Source: Raffaelea ambrosiae (taxonomy: Eukaryota > Ascomycota > Sordariomycetes > Ophiostomatales > Ophiostomataceae). Taken from it: a stretch of DNA of 64,000 bases. The stretch lies in contig PCDI01000004.1 in the NCBI GenBank assembly GCA_002778195.1, forward strand, positions 2,002,418 to 2,066,417. The letters are read 5' to 3'. The position numbers were made by a program, and so were the translations under genes. The notes below the pieces were generated by a model that ran no database searches, was not told the DNA's origin, and saw nothing but the letters and a program-made list of their open reading frames with translations. Of the stretch, positions 1 through 13,500 are shown piece by piece. The stretch's first letter is position 1. Each line of letters opens with the position of its first letter.

Positions 1-597
1 GCGCGGACGTGCGCAGATTGTGTTGCGCCGGGCTCCGGGGTGTGGCTGGACGAGGGGGCGGTGGTGGCTTCCTTGTCTGGCTGCGAGATGAGATCGTGAT
101 GTTTTGTTTGGAGGGTTTTCTGGAGGATTGGCTTTTCGGCTGAGGATTGGCAGTCAAGGCCACGAGACCACGGGGACCAGGACTGAGCGAGTATGAGGAG
201 ACGGCGTGAGACTGGCTTGGTGCGTCTCGGGGGGGAGGGGGGGGGGCACAGAAGAAGCTTCAGCAGAAACTCAAAAACGAAGGAAGTCAGAAAGGTGTGG
301 ACGTCCGAGGGCCTGGCAGGGTTTGGGACAGTCGTTGCGGTTGGGGTTGTGGTGTACGAGAAGTGGAGACTGGCTGGCAGCCAGCAAAAGAGGGCTGAAG
401 TTGGTTTCGCGGAGGACGGCTGGCCTGTTTTGGGAAAGAGCAAACGGCCACAACCAACAGGGACGACGGTGGAGGGCCCCCAGCGAGGAAGCTGCGACCT
501 GGAGACAGGTGGGCAGCCAAACAGGGCAACTACATAGTACGACGGGCTTCGCGCAACCATACACGGCAAGATACAACAACAACAACAACCACACAAA

Positions 598-648
598 CAC
601 AAACACAACCACATAACCACATAACCACATAACCACACAACCACAATC
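598..648. repeat. Tandem ~10-bp repeat, CCACATAA type
   Basis: Four to five consecutive degenerate copies of a 10-bp unit (ACCACATAAC) directly follow an (AAC)n stretch. It is a simple minisatellite in gene-poor DNA with no visible function. Confidence 0.8.
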
Positions 649-2303
649 TCAAACCTCACAACCGCAGGCCCTGTTTCGCCCCCCCTTTCCCCCCTCCCCT
701 GGCAACCTCAACAAGTGTTCCGCTACCGTCAACGTCAACTCCCACTAGCGAAGTTAATATGGACCCCGTGGTGTGAGAGGAGGGCAGCCTCAACTCCACT
801 GGCGTCCACTGGCGCCAATGCACGATTACAACACAGTGTGGTGACGGGGCGTCGGGCTGCCGTGGCGGCTGCGAGGAGGCGAGCTGCGAGGAGCAGGGCC
901 ACAACAAGGCACAGGAGATGCGAGTTGCAGGACACCAGGGGCAGGCGGCAGCCGTGAGGCTCTCCTTATGCCTAGTTTATGAAGGCGAGAATCCCACGCC
1001 TCTTTATCAGATGCCTCACGCTATCTCGCAGATGTAAGATATATCTCGTCTCTTGCATGTATCTGGCACGTATCTCACATATACTTCGCCCATACCTTGG
1101 TATCTCGGGGGGAGGGGGGCAACAGCACGCCATGTTCGCCGATCCATCCTATTGGACGCACATGGATGGTAGTACGGAGTATGCTCGGTTTCCATGCAGC
1201 CAGCAGCAGCAGTTAGTCTTGCAGGCCCTGCAAGAGAGGCACCATCGTATCGTGCCGACTGTGCCCCCCCTCGCCAGCCCAACAGACGGCCGCCGTTGCA
1301 GAGACGAGGCCTGGGAGTAGCGTCGGAGCCGGTGGATGTACCATTTTCGACAAAGTTTGGCCCAGCCAAGGGTGGCCACGCCGATGGCCCGGCGTCTGGG
1401 GTGGCCTGGCCGGGGCCAGTCCAGCAAAGTATCCACCACGTATTTCTTGCCAGCCGGGCAGGCTCCTCCAGCAGGTCCTTGCCAGCACAAGAGCTGCTCG
1501 TGGAAGGCCGGCTCTCAGCCCGCCCGTGTCTCAGCTATCAATGACTATTCCGAACGGACCGTCTCGTCTTCCGTTCTGTGCCAAAGCTGACAAACAGAGC
1601 CTACACATATGGTAAACGTGGCAAGCGGTGCCCTATAGCCTAAGCTGCTTTTGTCTGTACAAGTTGTTCCTCGCAGTGTGCATCAAGTATGTGGTTACGG
1701 CTGCTCTTCTTCTTACACTGTCAAGTGGCTCGCCGCCGGGCTCCACGCCCCCTCTTTCACTTCTTCAACATGCGCCTCTCCCGCTTGCAACTTCCAGAAT
1801 GAAGTTCCAGAACGAAAAGAACGCAGAGAACAACGGCAAAAACAGAAAAGTAAACGAGATCCGCGGCGAGCATCTTTTTTGTCCTCTGGCTCTTAGCGCG
1901 TGGATCGGGGGTTGCAGCCGCCCTCCCGCCGCGGTGGCCGGCGTCTCTGGAACAGGCACGAAAGTCCTGTTGCGTAAAAGGACAAGACTTGCTGGCATTG
2001 GACAAGTCTGGCTGTGCGTGCACATTGTTGATTTCACCCTTCACTAATCAGGAAACCATGCCCCGCTTCGTGCGAAAGACAAAGTTCCGACTTGCAGCGC
2101 AAGTGTAATGAACCAGTACGAGCAAAATACGCATCCCCCCCCCTGTCTAATAACATTCGAACACCTCTCGTCTTTGTCTCGCACGCTGCTATCACGCCTG
2201 GCCGAAAGATCGGCGGCGTTTAGCCCGTTTTGTGAGTCTCCTCAATGCCAGCCCAGTTTGGCTGGCGTTTCGGTGGTTTGCTGGCCACTAATACAGTCTA
2301 GTT

Positions 2304-2431
2304 AATAATAATAGTAATAATAATATATTATTATTATTGTTGTTATTGTTGTTGTTGTTGTTGTCGTTACTGTTGTTCTTGTTCTCGTTCTGTTCTCGTT
2401 GTTGTTCTTATTGTTGTTGTTGCCTGCGTGT
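2304..2431. repeat. Compound TAA/TTG microsatellite with AT palindrome
   Basis: A (TAA)n block runs into a (TTA)n block, producing a perfect AT-only inverted repeat centred near 2324, and then changes to a long imperfect (TTG)n/(TTC)n tract. The palindrome could extrude as a cruciform. No gene overlaps it. Confidence 0.85.
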
Positions 2432-4790
2432 TCTGTGCTTCATCCAAGGAAGAGGTATTAAAATCAAAACGAGCTAATAATTTAGTTAGGAGACACCCTG
2501 ACAGATGGCCAACGGTAGACGGTGAACACGGCCATCTCTTTTTATTGTTTTGAATAGGGCCTATGGGGCCGGAAAAAGTCGACGGCAGGCCCAATCACTA
2601 GCCGCATGCAGCCACCACAAAATGTCCCCTACGCCAAAGGTGGTCTATGACGCAATGGCGGGCCGGGTTGGAAGCAAGCAAGGCTGGGCAGCCCATATAC
2701 TATGTACATTGCGCAACCCCAACACACACCACAACCGCACCTTTGTGTCTGGTCTGTTTGGGCACGGACTAATAGTTGGTCAACAGGTGTTTTACAGCAG
2801 TGCAGACTTGCTGCTACAAGCGACCGACTCTTCGTTGCCTTTGGCCCCCAAAAGCCAACGCACCAACAGACTCGTCTCATCCCCAGCACCCCCTTCCGCG
2901 GCATAACCACTTTTCTTGCTTCATCCCGCGTCCATTCCACATGCCATTCAATTCATACTTTTCTTTTTTGCCGGAACGTCCCTTTCTGGTGGTGTTCTGA
3001 GTGTTCCGATAGCGGGTTGTCTGCTCTTCTTCCCCTTCTGGCCGGCCGTCTTGCCGCCTCGGTTCCGTCCTGCTACCCGAATCAATTTGTTGGCAAGCGG
3101 TCAGTGATCATCTTTCCTTGCCCATCGTGGCAATTTCCTTGCCCGCGCCAGTGGCTACAGTGTATCTTACTCGGTACTCACGCTTGCAGACACCCCCCCC
3201 NCCCCCCCCTCCCCCCTCCTACCATACCTTCTGGCACACCCTTCTCCCAAATTCCAAAGATACGGAGTATGCGGTGTACTTCGTATCCCAGGTTGCGAAC
3301 TTGAACTACGCAACCCACAGTTCTACCTGCAGAGGCGTTTCCGGATACCAATAAGGTCCCGGCGGCGGAAAAACGCGCCAAATCGTATTTGAGGAGTCGT
3401 ATCTTGCATCACTGAACAGAAAACGCATGTACATATGCATGCCGCAAATTTCCTGGGTTCTTCTAAGCACCCGCTCCTGTGGACCAGCGCCGTATCTCAA
3501 ACTCACCCCACGCTAAAGATGTGGTTTTGAGGCTTCCGGCGCTGCCTGAATAGAGCTTGGTCGGGGATGGCAACTGTGGGGAAGACAGAACGAGGGACTG
3601 GGCGAACAGAGCGAACAGGGCGAAAAGAGAAAGGAGAAAGGAGAAAAGAACAAAGAGACCAAAACAGGCAGGCACAGAGAGAGCCAAGAGCGAACTGCCC
3701 TCGGCGGTATGGAACCCTTTCCCTAGCAGGCCCGTCTCGAAGTGATCCAGTCCTTCTTGCTTGCTCCAGCTGCATGCAACCCTCGTCACGGCGGTGGAAC
3801 ACATGCATCTCTAGCTAGGAACATACTATGTAGTAGGAATGAGAGGGGGGGGGGGCAAGAACCGAGTCGTAGTCGTACGCCGCTGAAGCCGCTTCTTTTG
3901 CCCTCAGTTTGGTTCTTTCTCTCTGGTTTGTCTACTTTGCCTGGTCTGTTATTACTTGCCATGTATAGTGGCGTTTTGCGATGGAACCGCGCAGGCAGGT
4001 CCGACCGACGTAGTTGCCAAATCGGGGATACTTCCAGCTGTGTTCTCGCTGTGTTTCCAAACTCTCCTCCTCTTTGTCTCGATTTTTTCTGTCCTGCTTA
4101 TTTTTGTTCCATTTTCTCTTCTGTTCCCTATTATTCTCCAATTTTATCTTTTTTAGTCCCCTGCCTTTGTAACAATAAGAATAAAAATTACCCTCGAAAA
4201 CAACTCGTATTATATCGTTTTTGACCCAAATCTTGTCAAATTCCTAAAACGGCGGAGCCCGCAGAGTTTTCGGTAAGCGGGGAACCATCCGAGCGAAAGA
4301 GGGCAAAAAAAAAAATAAAACTAATTTATGACGTCTCTGGCCCTCGACGTCATAATAACCTGCTGCCAGTAGTCCGAGCGTCATTAGGCGTTTGCGCTAT
4401 GGAGTGCAGCTGCAGGACAGGGGTTCCCAACCCTTACACAACCGCGCACCCGCCAATCAGCGGCGCCGGCGATTTCTGGAACCACTATCGGGCTCGTTCA
4501 ACCTCATTTCCCTCTTCCACGACGCACACCGAGTCCTCTGAATTGTCTGCGCGTACCGTCCAGACCGTAACTATCATCCCTCCGACCAATGGAGGTCTTC
4601 CCGCAAGGGGGTGAGGGAAGAAGGGCATCGCAAAAAGGACAACTGGGCAGGAAGTCTGCTTAACATTGTGATCTTCCAGTTGTGAAATTGCGTCTTTGTC
4701 CACGACATTTGCGTCTCCTGTTGCTTCTCATGCTTATTCCCAGCCTCCACTTTGGAAACTGCCATCAATCAAATAAATCACCGCAACCTG

Positions 4791-4818
4791 AAAAAAAAAA
4801 AAAAAAAAAAAAAAAAAA
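4791..4818 (+). repeat. Poly(A) tract, 28 bp
   Basis: An uninterrupted run of 28 A. No retroelement-like sequence or target-site duplication is evident upstream, so I treat it as a homopolymer rather than a retroposon tail. Confidence 0.8.
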
Positions 4819-7783
4819 GAAGAACCATAATTTAATCCAGTGGGGAGGAGACGTTGGCGTGTCTTGTCATTCTCTTTTTGACAGGGGTCTGCTGTTAGGG
4901 CACGGCTAGCTGGCAGCCCAGACTCGTGAGAACGACAGCCGACTCTCGAGCAGCTTTTACAGGCAACACGTAACGCAGAAAGGCCCAGACCTTCGACGGC
5001 GTAAGGGGGGAGGGGGGTAGTGCTGCACTATGAAGCTCGCACCTTACCTAGCAACTAATCCTATGGTACATAGTAATAGAAAAACTGGCCGGAAACCGGC
5101 GCCAATCTAGTTTCCCCAGAAGGTAAGAAAGGAGGGGAACAAGAACGACGGTCTGACAACTGGCTTGGCAAGAGAAAAGGGACAGCAGGGGATAGATGGT
5201 ACCGGAAGTAATATCAATCAGCCTCAAGCAGCCAAGAGCACAGGAGTCTGGCACCCGTGTTCCCCCTCCCCTTGTGAATACACGAGGCCAAGGAGGAACA
5301 GAAAAAAAGAAGAAGAAAAGGAAAAGGAAAAGGAGAAAAAAAAAAAAAAAAAAGACAAAAAAAACGGGTGACAAGGAAACCGGATGAGAGAAGCGGTGGC
5401 CAACCATCTATTGTCGTGCAAGTGATGGAAATGAAATGTCGGTTTCACCGTCCGAGTGGTGGGAAGACCCTGGCTGGGGAGAGCGGTCAGCGGGATCCGA
5501 CATGCGGAGGAGCTGCAGCAAGTCCAGTTCCGTCGTCACAAAGTACTACAAGTACTACATGTCAGCATGGAGACTAGGGCAGTTACTGGTCCCGGGGCCT
5601 TGCTTATGGACCACGCAGAGACACTGAAAATGGACAGCAAGCACATGGACTTACACATGCAGGCGAGGAAGCAGGAGAGTTCCATCACTGCTACATGGTG
5701 TACAAGGCGCGGTGGTAGGTCCCGGCGATAATAACCCCTTCCTCGTCTGGCCTCATCCTTCTGCCGCTTCTTCTAAAACCACCTGTCATTGAACCGTGGC
5801 CCGCCGTACCCCGGCCTGGCCCCCCCCCTCACCGGACCTTCACCGGCAGGTGGACCTATAACTCCTCCCGCGGGTTGCATGGGGGGAGCACTGGGTCTTG
5901 TGTTCCTGTTTCCTTGCCCGCGGGGGTGGGCTGCGGACGAGCAGAAACAAAACAACCCAAAACCCCCAAGCCAATCCTACGATCCCGTGCAAGGAGCCCA
6001 CGCCTTACTAATACTGGCAGGCAAATACCAATCTTAGGCCATGAGTAGCCGATGGGCTGCAGCATATCTCAGACCACAATCCCCAAGTTGCATGCCCTGT
6101 AGTATTTCGAGGCTTTTGTTTTCAAGAAAACCTAAGACAATTCAAGTAATTGAAACAACGGGGAAGGGATGCAACAAGCCCCCCCCCCCTCGAAAGAAAG
6201 ACATAAATAGTCTTGCTTTTGTTTATAACTCAACATGAATTCCTGTCTAAGCTTGCCGAGATACACCTGACCAGCCTCGGTTTCGTACTCTATTCTTTTC
6301 TCTCTCTTTCTCTCTCTCTGAGTATGGGTCACTGAAACAGTGTTCCCAAAGAGCACATTAGCACTTGCCACTCTTGCTCGTCGTCCCGAGCCATTTCCCA
6401 TTCATATAATAAATATTATGCTTTGCTGTAACAGCGGTGATCCGTCCCGAAGGGAGCAACAATCTTGCATCCGCTCTGTGCCGCCCTTTTCACATTTTTC
6501 GCCTTCTTTTCTTCTTTCGTTGCTTTTTTTTACCCTTGGCTTTGCCCGGCTCAAATTTTATTTTCCGTCGCGGTGGGATGCAGTGCGTCTTGCATACTTG
6601 GCTCTTTTCTCTAAAACTACCGTCACGTTGCTTTTTCGTGGTTTTGTCGTGGTATTTCGTGGTACAGACCATCCTCAAAACCGGTTTTAAGAGGGAGGAG
6701 GGGCCAATGCAGTCTTTTCTGCGTGCGTGCATGTGCCAGTCAGAAAAAGCCTCTGACATTTTTGCGTTCAGCGAGAGAGAGGAGAGGGGGGGGGGGGGTG
6801 GGAAGAAAGAGCGTGCCGTCCAACAGCCCAACACCCCCAACCCGATGCCTCCAGAGGCCGCCGTGATATGCCGGCGCTATCATTTCTCAAGGGTCCTATG
6901 TCTGTGGCTTTTTTGTGACAAATCAGCCGAACCCAACGGGCGTGTGTGTGTGTGTATGCTCAGGCTCGGTGACAGATTGGTCTAACCTTGTTGGTTTTTC
7001 TTGTTCAACTGTCAATGAAACGTCAGAAGAGACAAACAAACGGTGAAGGAGCGCGTGGTTGGCTACGGACTGCCAACAAGACGAAAACGGTTTCAAAGGA
7101 ACACTCACAAGAACCTGTATCAGATGAGCAAAATGAACCCCCACACAACGAGACCAGCAGACCTACGATGCCCTGCCGTGATTTGCACAGGCGCCCTGCT
7201 GTCGTGTTTGTTACGTTCCCGGGACGTGGGAGGCAGAGCAATAACCCATCAGCATCATGGGGGTACAGAAGAGATAACACGGAAGCAATGATTGTAATAG
7301 ATATGGGAAAAAAAAGAAAGAATAACCGATCCTGATCGTTGGCTTCTCCAAAGGACAACGACTAGGTCAGGTGGAAGCTATCGAGGCTATCTACTATTCT
7401 GGAACAAGATACGGGGTAGTCACATCTGCACCGTGTCTCGTGGGAGATGTGCGTACGAGAGTCTGCTCGTATGCGTACCAGTGGAATATAGCCACTCTCT
7501 TGTGGATGTCCTAGGATGATCCCAGCAGCACGGCTCTCGGAGTCGCCGCCCGTCCATTTTCGGCAAGGATACCACTGTATCTTACATCTGCAGGCGAGAG
7601 ATAATGTGATGCGCCTGCGCGATATGCCTCAAAGCTGTTCGTTATCGTTTGTGTCGTTGTCGTCGTTGCATTTTTTTTTTGCAAGGATGGTTTGAGAATC
7701 CAATTGCGCCTCTGCAGTTCTCTATTGCCTTTTCGTTCCGTCCGTTGATTACACATTGCCCATATTACCACAACCTCTCAGTA

Positions 7784-9298
7784 TCATAGGATCACCTTGG
7801 ACGCCACGCTCAGCAACCAGGCCGCATCCTGCCAAGTGCCCTCGTTCGCCTTGGGCGGCGGCGGCACGCGCTCTTCAAAGTTTGGGACGAACTGGCGTGT
7901 CCGCAAGCTCTGGCTCGCTTTCCGGTGTCGCCTGCCCTTGCCCTTGCCGCCGTCCTCGCCGTCCTCGTCGTCCTCGCCGTCCTCGCCGTCCTCGCCGTCC
8001 TCGCTCTCGTCGTCTGTTTCGCTCTCTTCCTCTTCGTCCTCATCGAGACTATCGTCATCGTCGTCGTCATCGCTCTCCCCTTCCTGCACAGAGAACAGCG
8101 ACCATCCAAACACACTTCCGATCCACGACCCAGCCGCCTTTTCCCGTTTCACGAGCCGCCGCACGTGGTCCTCGTCGGCCAGGCTCGTGTCCTGCTCGTA
8201 CTCAATGGCTTCCAGCTTTGCGTCCAGATTGACAAAGTCCGGCCCGCCAGCGCTGGGCCCGCCCCCCCAGTCGTTGTCTTCTTCGACCCCCGCCACGCTC
8301 GACATGTCCACCGCATCAAAGTAGCCGCTGGCCCCGACAGACGACAAGGATGTCGCTGTACCAGGACCTGTCCCCGGCCCGCTCATCTCCAGCGACTGCT
8401 GGTCCAGCGGCGTCAACAGCTGCACCCGGCTGCCGATCCGGCTGTGCGCCCGACTCGCCACGCGGCTGCCCGTGCGGCTACCCATGCGACTGCCCATGCG
8501 CGACACATGGTGGCTTCCTGCGCCTCCTGCTCCTGCCGCCACGCCCACGATCTCGCCACGCTCCCGCGCCAGCTCCCGCTCAAACGCGGCTGCGCTCTCC
8601 TCCTCGGTCGTGTCGCGCAGCCCCGTCAGGCTCGTCGAGCTGGCCCGTGCCGTCAGCCAGCTCTGGCCCTTGGTCTCGCGTGTCTCGCTGGTCATGAGCG
8701 CGCCCGTGCGCAAGAGCCAGTCGTTGCTGGAGGCCCTGTCAGTGGCTTCCGAGAGGCCGTGGTGGTGGTGGTGACGGTGGTGGAGGTGATCGTCGGCAGA
8801 CGGCTTTTTGTGCCGCCGGCCGCCGCTGCTGTGGCGGCGGCCCTGGCCGGTGTGATGGGGCAGGTGCGTCGTGGAGTGGCTCTTGGGGAGAAGCCCCGAT
8901 GCGCCACGCAGACCCGGGCGTACCGCACCGGCCGCGGACCGCAGGCCGGAGCCTCCTGCTCCCACTGCAGCACCCGTCAGAAAGTGGCGGCCCTCGTGGG
9001 AGTGTGAGCGGGACGGTGTCGAAGCCGGCGGTGACTTGGAGAGCAGCCGGGGTGTGGTCGGAGCGGACTTGCCCTGGAGGTAGGAGGGCGTCGACGTAGT
9101 CACGGGAGAAAAGTAGGTGTAGAGCTGGTCATGGCTCTGGCTGTGGCCGTAGCCGTAGTCGCCACCGGTCGGGGAGCTGGTGAGGTCATCGTCGACGGGC
9201 AGACGCGTCGTCATCGGCGCCAGCGACATCCGGCGCAGCGTGCCGGCCGACAGGTTTTTGCGGCGCGCCTGCTGCTGCTGGCTGTACGGGAGGTCCAT
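7784..9298 (-). CDS. DUF3984-like acidic, serine-rich protein
   Basis: Single-exon gene of 504 codons. The first in-frame ATG of a natural-looking protein is at 9298; the open frame extends further upstream but that part is arginine-rich leader. The N-terminal half is rich in Ser/Pro/Arg and His, with a block near residue 65 (SYLQGKSAPTTP) that I associate with the fungal DUF3984 family. Residues about 410-457 are a nearly pure Asp/Glu tract with GED repeats, preceded by a conserved-looking block (HVRRLVKREKAAGSWIG). There is no signal peptide or membrane segment, so it is probably cytosolic or nuclear. The function is unknown; assignment to DUF3984 is from memory of the motif. It is divergent from ELP1 with about 1.3 kb between the start codons. 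Confidence 0.75.
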   Translation of the reverse strand: MDLPYSQQQQARRKNLSAGTLRRMSLAPMTTRLPVDDDLTSSPTGGDYGYGHSQSHDQLYTYFSPVTTSTPSYLQGKSAPTTPRLLSKSPPASTPSRSHSHEGRHFLTGAAVGAGGSGLRSAAGAVRPGLRGASGLLPKSHSTTHLPHHTGQGRRHSSGGRRHKKPSADDHLHHRHHHHHGLSEATDRASSNDWLLRTGALMTSETRETKGQSWLTARASSTSLTGLRDTTEEESAAAFERELARERGEIVGVAAGAGGAGSHHVSRMGSRMGSRTGSRVASRAHSRIGSRVQLLTPLDQQSLEMSGPGTGPGTATSLSSVGASGYFDAVDMSSVAGVEEDNDWGGGPSAGGPDFVNLDAKLEAIEYEQDTSLADEDHVRRLVKREKAAGSWIGSVFGWSLFSVQEGESDDDDDDDSLDEDEEEESETDDESEDGEDGEDGEDDEDGEDGGKGKGRRHRKASQSLRTRQFVPNFEERVPPPPKANEGTWQDAAWLLSVASKVIL

Positions 9299-10586
9299 CG
9301 TAGAAGGCAGTCGTGCGTGTTGGCGTTCTCTGTCTCTGCGTCTGCGTGTTTGCTTGCCGGCGTCTATGACCAGCTCGTTCTCGGTTCGCGGTAGGGATCT
9401 CTGTCGGCTTCGTTGCTCGGCTCCTCTCAATTGCCTTCGGGCCGTAGATCCATAGTATGACAAGCAGAGCTCGCGACGCGAATGACCTTGGCCAGAAAAG
9501 AACAAAAGAGTTCACAGCGGGGGAAAAAAACAGGACACGCACAGAAACAACCCCCCAACAGACAGAGAAGGTGAAGAAAGGGAATTGGGGAGTAAAAAAT
9601 CAGCGAAAAGACAGGGGGTGTTTTGGGGTAAAATGGTACGACGTGACTGGGCTGGAGAGGAAAAGCTGGGGAAAAGCGGCTGAGGCGGCCAAGCCGAGGA
9701 AGGAACAGGCTTGTGCCAGCCGAGCTCTCAACAAAATCCCCGCCAAAAAAATGCTCATTGCCGCCCAAGAGCCGTTGTAGAACCCAGAACCACCAGAACC
9801 AGCACCCGGTGTTCCTACAGCAGAGAGGGAAAAAAAGTTGCAGCTTCCCAACCCGCAAGTGAAGCTGCAAACGGAGACGACACAATTTATAGTCTTTCAA
9901 CACTGCAAACATGTATTCGGGGCCGGCTAGCGCCACAATGGGCAGAAGCGGACAGACAAAGAGACGATAAAAAGCAGGAAGCACATGTCTGAAGGCGCGG
10001 TGGAAAACAGGCCACGCAGATCTGCTGTCCATTGTGGTCTAGAGCGCTGTTGTGCTAATCTGGCAGATCTGTCCTGCAGGCCGTTCATTCCCCGGCCATA
10101 GCCCATGCCGAGCCATAATCTTTCTGACTGGCTGCATTCCCAGAAGTTTCAATGTTTGCTTTGTCTTGCCCAACAGGTGCGTGCTTGCCTAATGCAGCGT
10201 ATGCTGTCTTTCACGGCCCAGTGGATTGCGGGGATGGCTGCACTGTATCCACAGCGCTGCTACGACGCCCAGAACCCTGCGAATGGCTGTACTTTGGGAG
10301 CTCCCCACACAGTGCAGTCCCTGCCTATCAGATATCGCCAGAATAGGCAAACAATTTTTTTTTCAAGATGTGATTGATTCATGTTTTTTGTCGACGGGTC
10401 GCTCCTTCTCTATATGCACAACAACCCTCAAAAAGCTCCTGCTAGTCCCTCCAACTAGAGCACGTGCCGTCATGATATAAACGAGAGCCACAGAGCTGTT
10501 TCTACACCCCACGCAGCACTGCATAACGGCTGTAGTCCACCACTCACAGCTGCCACGGCCGTCTCGCCGCCGAGCTGTGAGCCACG
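9299..10586. promoter_or_regulatory. Shared divergent promoter region, DUF3984-like gene / ELP1
   Basis: 1.29 kb between two divergent start codons. The half next to the leftward gene is pyrimidine-rich on that gene's coding strand, typical of a fungal leader, and carries an open frame of 201 codons (9427-10032, minus) that has no protein-like composition. On the ELP1 side a TATA-like GATATAAAC lies at 10474-10482, about 105 bp before the ATG, and a CACGTG hexamer at 10461-10466. Confidence 0.5.
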
Positions 10587-13500
10587 ATGAAGAATCTTCG
10601 CAACATCCGGTACGATGTGTGCCCGGCAGCTGCCGATGCTACGGCCGCATGCTGGGATGCTGCAAAGGATGAGATCGTGGTCGCCTTTGGCCCTACAGAA
10701 GAGGAACCGCGGGTGCGGCTGGCACGCATCATCGTTGACGAGTTGGGGCAGTAAGTCTAGCCACAGTCCGTTTCACCCGGCTTGGTTCATGGTTCTAATA
10801 CTGTGCTCAAAAGGCAATGTCTGGATATCGCATCGTGGGATGCCTTGAGTCCAACCCCGGATCTTCCTGTGGACCGTATTGTGCGTCTGCACTACTTTGG
10901 CGACATGGCTACGGCCTGCGTTGTCATGGCTGGCGGCGACATTGTCATGGTCCGAGAAGAGGAGTTTGGTGCTGGCGTGCACATTGAGATTGTCGGCTCT
11001 GTAGACCCCGGAATTGCTGATGCTCGTTGGTCACCCGATGAGGAGGTGCTTGCTCTGGTCACCACCTCGGCCAACTTCATGCTGATGAGCCGCGGCTTCG
11101 AGACCATTGGCGAGACAGTCATGACTGCGGCTGATCTGGCCGCATCAAAGCACGTCTCTGTCGGCTGGGGAAAGAAGGAGACCCAGTTTCACGGTCGTGG
11201 TGCCGCCAAGGCTATGCGTGATCCCACCATCCCACAGTACGTCGATGAGGGCACGCTTAGCCCAGCCGACGACGGGGCCACTGTCGCCATTAGCTGGCGT
11301 GGCGATGGCCAATTTGTCGCCGTCAACGCTGTCGAGCAGACCTCTTCGTCTGCAGAGGAAGGCTCCAAGAAGCGCCGCGTGGTCCGAGTCTACAACCGCG
11401 AGGCCGTCCTCGACAGCGCCAGCGAGCCTGTCGATGGACTCCAGAGCAGTCTCAGCTGGCGGCCCTCTGGTAACCTCCTTGCGACAGTCCAGCGCAAGCC
11501 CGAGAGCCGGTACAATGTCATCTTCTTTGAACGCAACGGTCTGCGTCATGGCCAGTTTGAGTTGCGCATCCCGGCAGGAGAGAATGGCAATATCGACAAC
11601 GATCCTGTTGGTCTCGAATGGAGCTCGGACTCAGCCGTCCTGGCTGTCACGTACAAAAATACCGTGCAGTTGTGGACCATGGGCAATTACCATTGGTACC
11701 TCAAGCAGGAAGTGGCCACACGGCCGCAACGGCCGCTTACATCGTGGCACCCAGAAAAGGCCCTGCGCCTGTTGACGGCTGGCTCAGGTTAGTGCTACAT
11801 TCTCCGCTATTACCTCACACTCGTCGCTTACGCTTTCTCTACAGGAGGCATCATCAGTGCCGAGTACGTCTTTGCAATTGCACGTGGATCGCTCACGCCT
11901 CCCAACGACCACGGCAGCGTGGCAGTTGTCGATGGCAGCACCATCAAGTTTACACCACTCCGCATCACCAATATTCCTCCGCCGATGAGCACATTCGAGC
12001 TGCCAACTAGTTCTCCCGTAGTGGATGTGGCTTTCACCTCGGATGATATGACCTTGGCAGTCCTACACACCACCGGCCTTGACATCTTCAGCTGGTCCTG
12101 GCCAACAACGGGCAAGCGTCCGGCGCAGCCAAAGCCAATATCAATATCCTTTGCTGCCAGCGGTTTTCTGGCAAGCATTGTCCCCCTCCAAATACGTTTT
12201 TCGAATGAGGGAAACACATTGTGCATTCTCGGCTACAACGCAGATCTGTGTATTGCCTCCTTTGATCTGCCTGTTGAGTCTGGTTCGGTGGACCCCGAAA
12301 TCTCGCCAGTCACAGGCGGCTCTATCCTTGTGGAATCCAGTCAGGCCCGAGACCTTTACATCCAAGATCCCTCAGGTTCCCTATCTAAATCGGATCTGCC
12401 AAGCATCTCGTATCACACTTTCAGCGTGAAATTGCCGAACTTGCTTCCTTGGGCTGAAGTCGTGGAACTCGACGATATCGGCACACGGATAACCATAGGC
12501 TTGTCCAGGAATGGCCATCTGTATGCAAATGAGCGGCTTCTCACCAAGAACTGCACCTCGTTTATTGTCACAGCTGACCACCTCGTCCTTACTACCGGCA
12601 ACCACTTGCTCAAATTCGTTCATCTGGCCGACTCCCGAGGTATGTGCTAAAACTTAACTTTCCCTTTGCTGCTATTATCACAATATACTCATCTTGCCAA
12701 ACAGACCTCGAAGTGCCCCTGGATGACCCAGAAGTTGATGAGAGATGCCGCAGCATAGAGAGAGGAGCCCGGCTTGTTACGTCAATACCGTCGAACATGG
12801 GCGTTGTCTTGCAGATGCCTCGCGGAAACTTGGAGACAATCTTTCCAAGAGCGATGGTGGTCGCCGGTATTCGGAAGCTGATCGATGAACTCGACTACGG
12901 AAAAGCCTTCGCCGTCTGCCGGACTCAGCGTGTGGATATGAATATTCTCTACGACCACAAGCCGGACCAGTTTCTTGCCAATGTCGGACGCTTCCTCGAC
13001 CAGCTGAAAGATGTGAGCTACATCGACCTGTTTCTCTCGTCATTGAGAGAGGAAGACGTATCACAGACAATGTACAAAGACACGAAGCCAACAGCAGCGC
13101 CAGCAATGAATGGAGATCGCCCCCCTCCTGCACCATTTGCCCAGACCGTATCGTCTTCCACGACACAATCACAATCAAAGGTCAATACCGTTTGCGATGC
13201 TGTTCTGAAGGGCCTTGCACCACGGAAAAAGACCAACCTGCAAAATATCATCACGGCTTATGTGTGTAAGGCACCGCCAGCTCTTGACGATGGCTTGCGT
13301 CTCGTCGCACAATTACTTCAAGAGGACACAGCACTGGCAGAAAGGGCGGTCGAACATATCTGCTTCCTTGTGGATGTCAACCGGCTATACGACCACGCAC
13401 TCGGTCTTTATAATCTAGAACTTACACTGCTGGTCGCGCAACAATCCCAGCGGGATCCCAGGGAATACGTGCCCTTCATCCAGTCCCTCCACGAGATGTC

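Larger units (their letters stand above)
1..7783. other. Gene-poor region, no supported gene
   Basis: About 7.8 kb in which I find no open frame with protein-like composition, no recognisable domain and no convincing chain of splice sites. The longest open frames (114-182 codons) overlap one another on both strands and are low-complexity. The region has ordinary GC content, not the AT-rich look of a repeat-induced-mutation island, and carries many homopolymer runs (A, C and G), simple repeats and one ambiguous base at 3201. It could contain the 5' leader of a gene lying to the left, or non-coding RNA. Confidence 0.6.

Noticed and set aside
4791..4818. Retroposon poly(A) tail
   Set aside because: No retroelement-like body or target-site duplication can be seen beside it.
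1..7783. Repeat-induced point mutation island
   Set aside because: By eye the region has no AT enrichment or TpA excess; a RIP index calculation would settle it.
7925..9007. 360-codon open frame on the plus strand
   Set aside because: Antisense to the DUF3984-like gene; low-complexity Val/Leu and Arg/His stretches mirror the acidic repeat.
9427..10032. 201-codon minus-strand open frame, Cys/Phe/Leu-rich
   Set aside because: It sits in the CT-rich leader of the DUF3984-like gene; translation of pyrimidine-rich DNA gives this composition.
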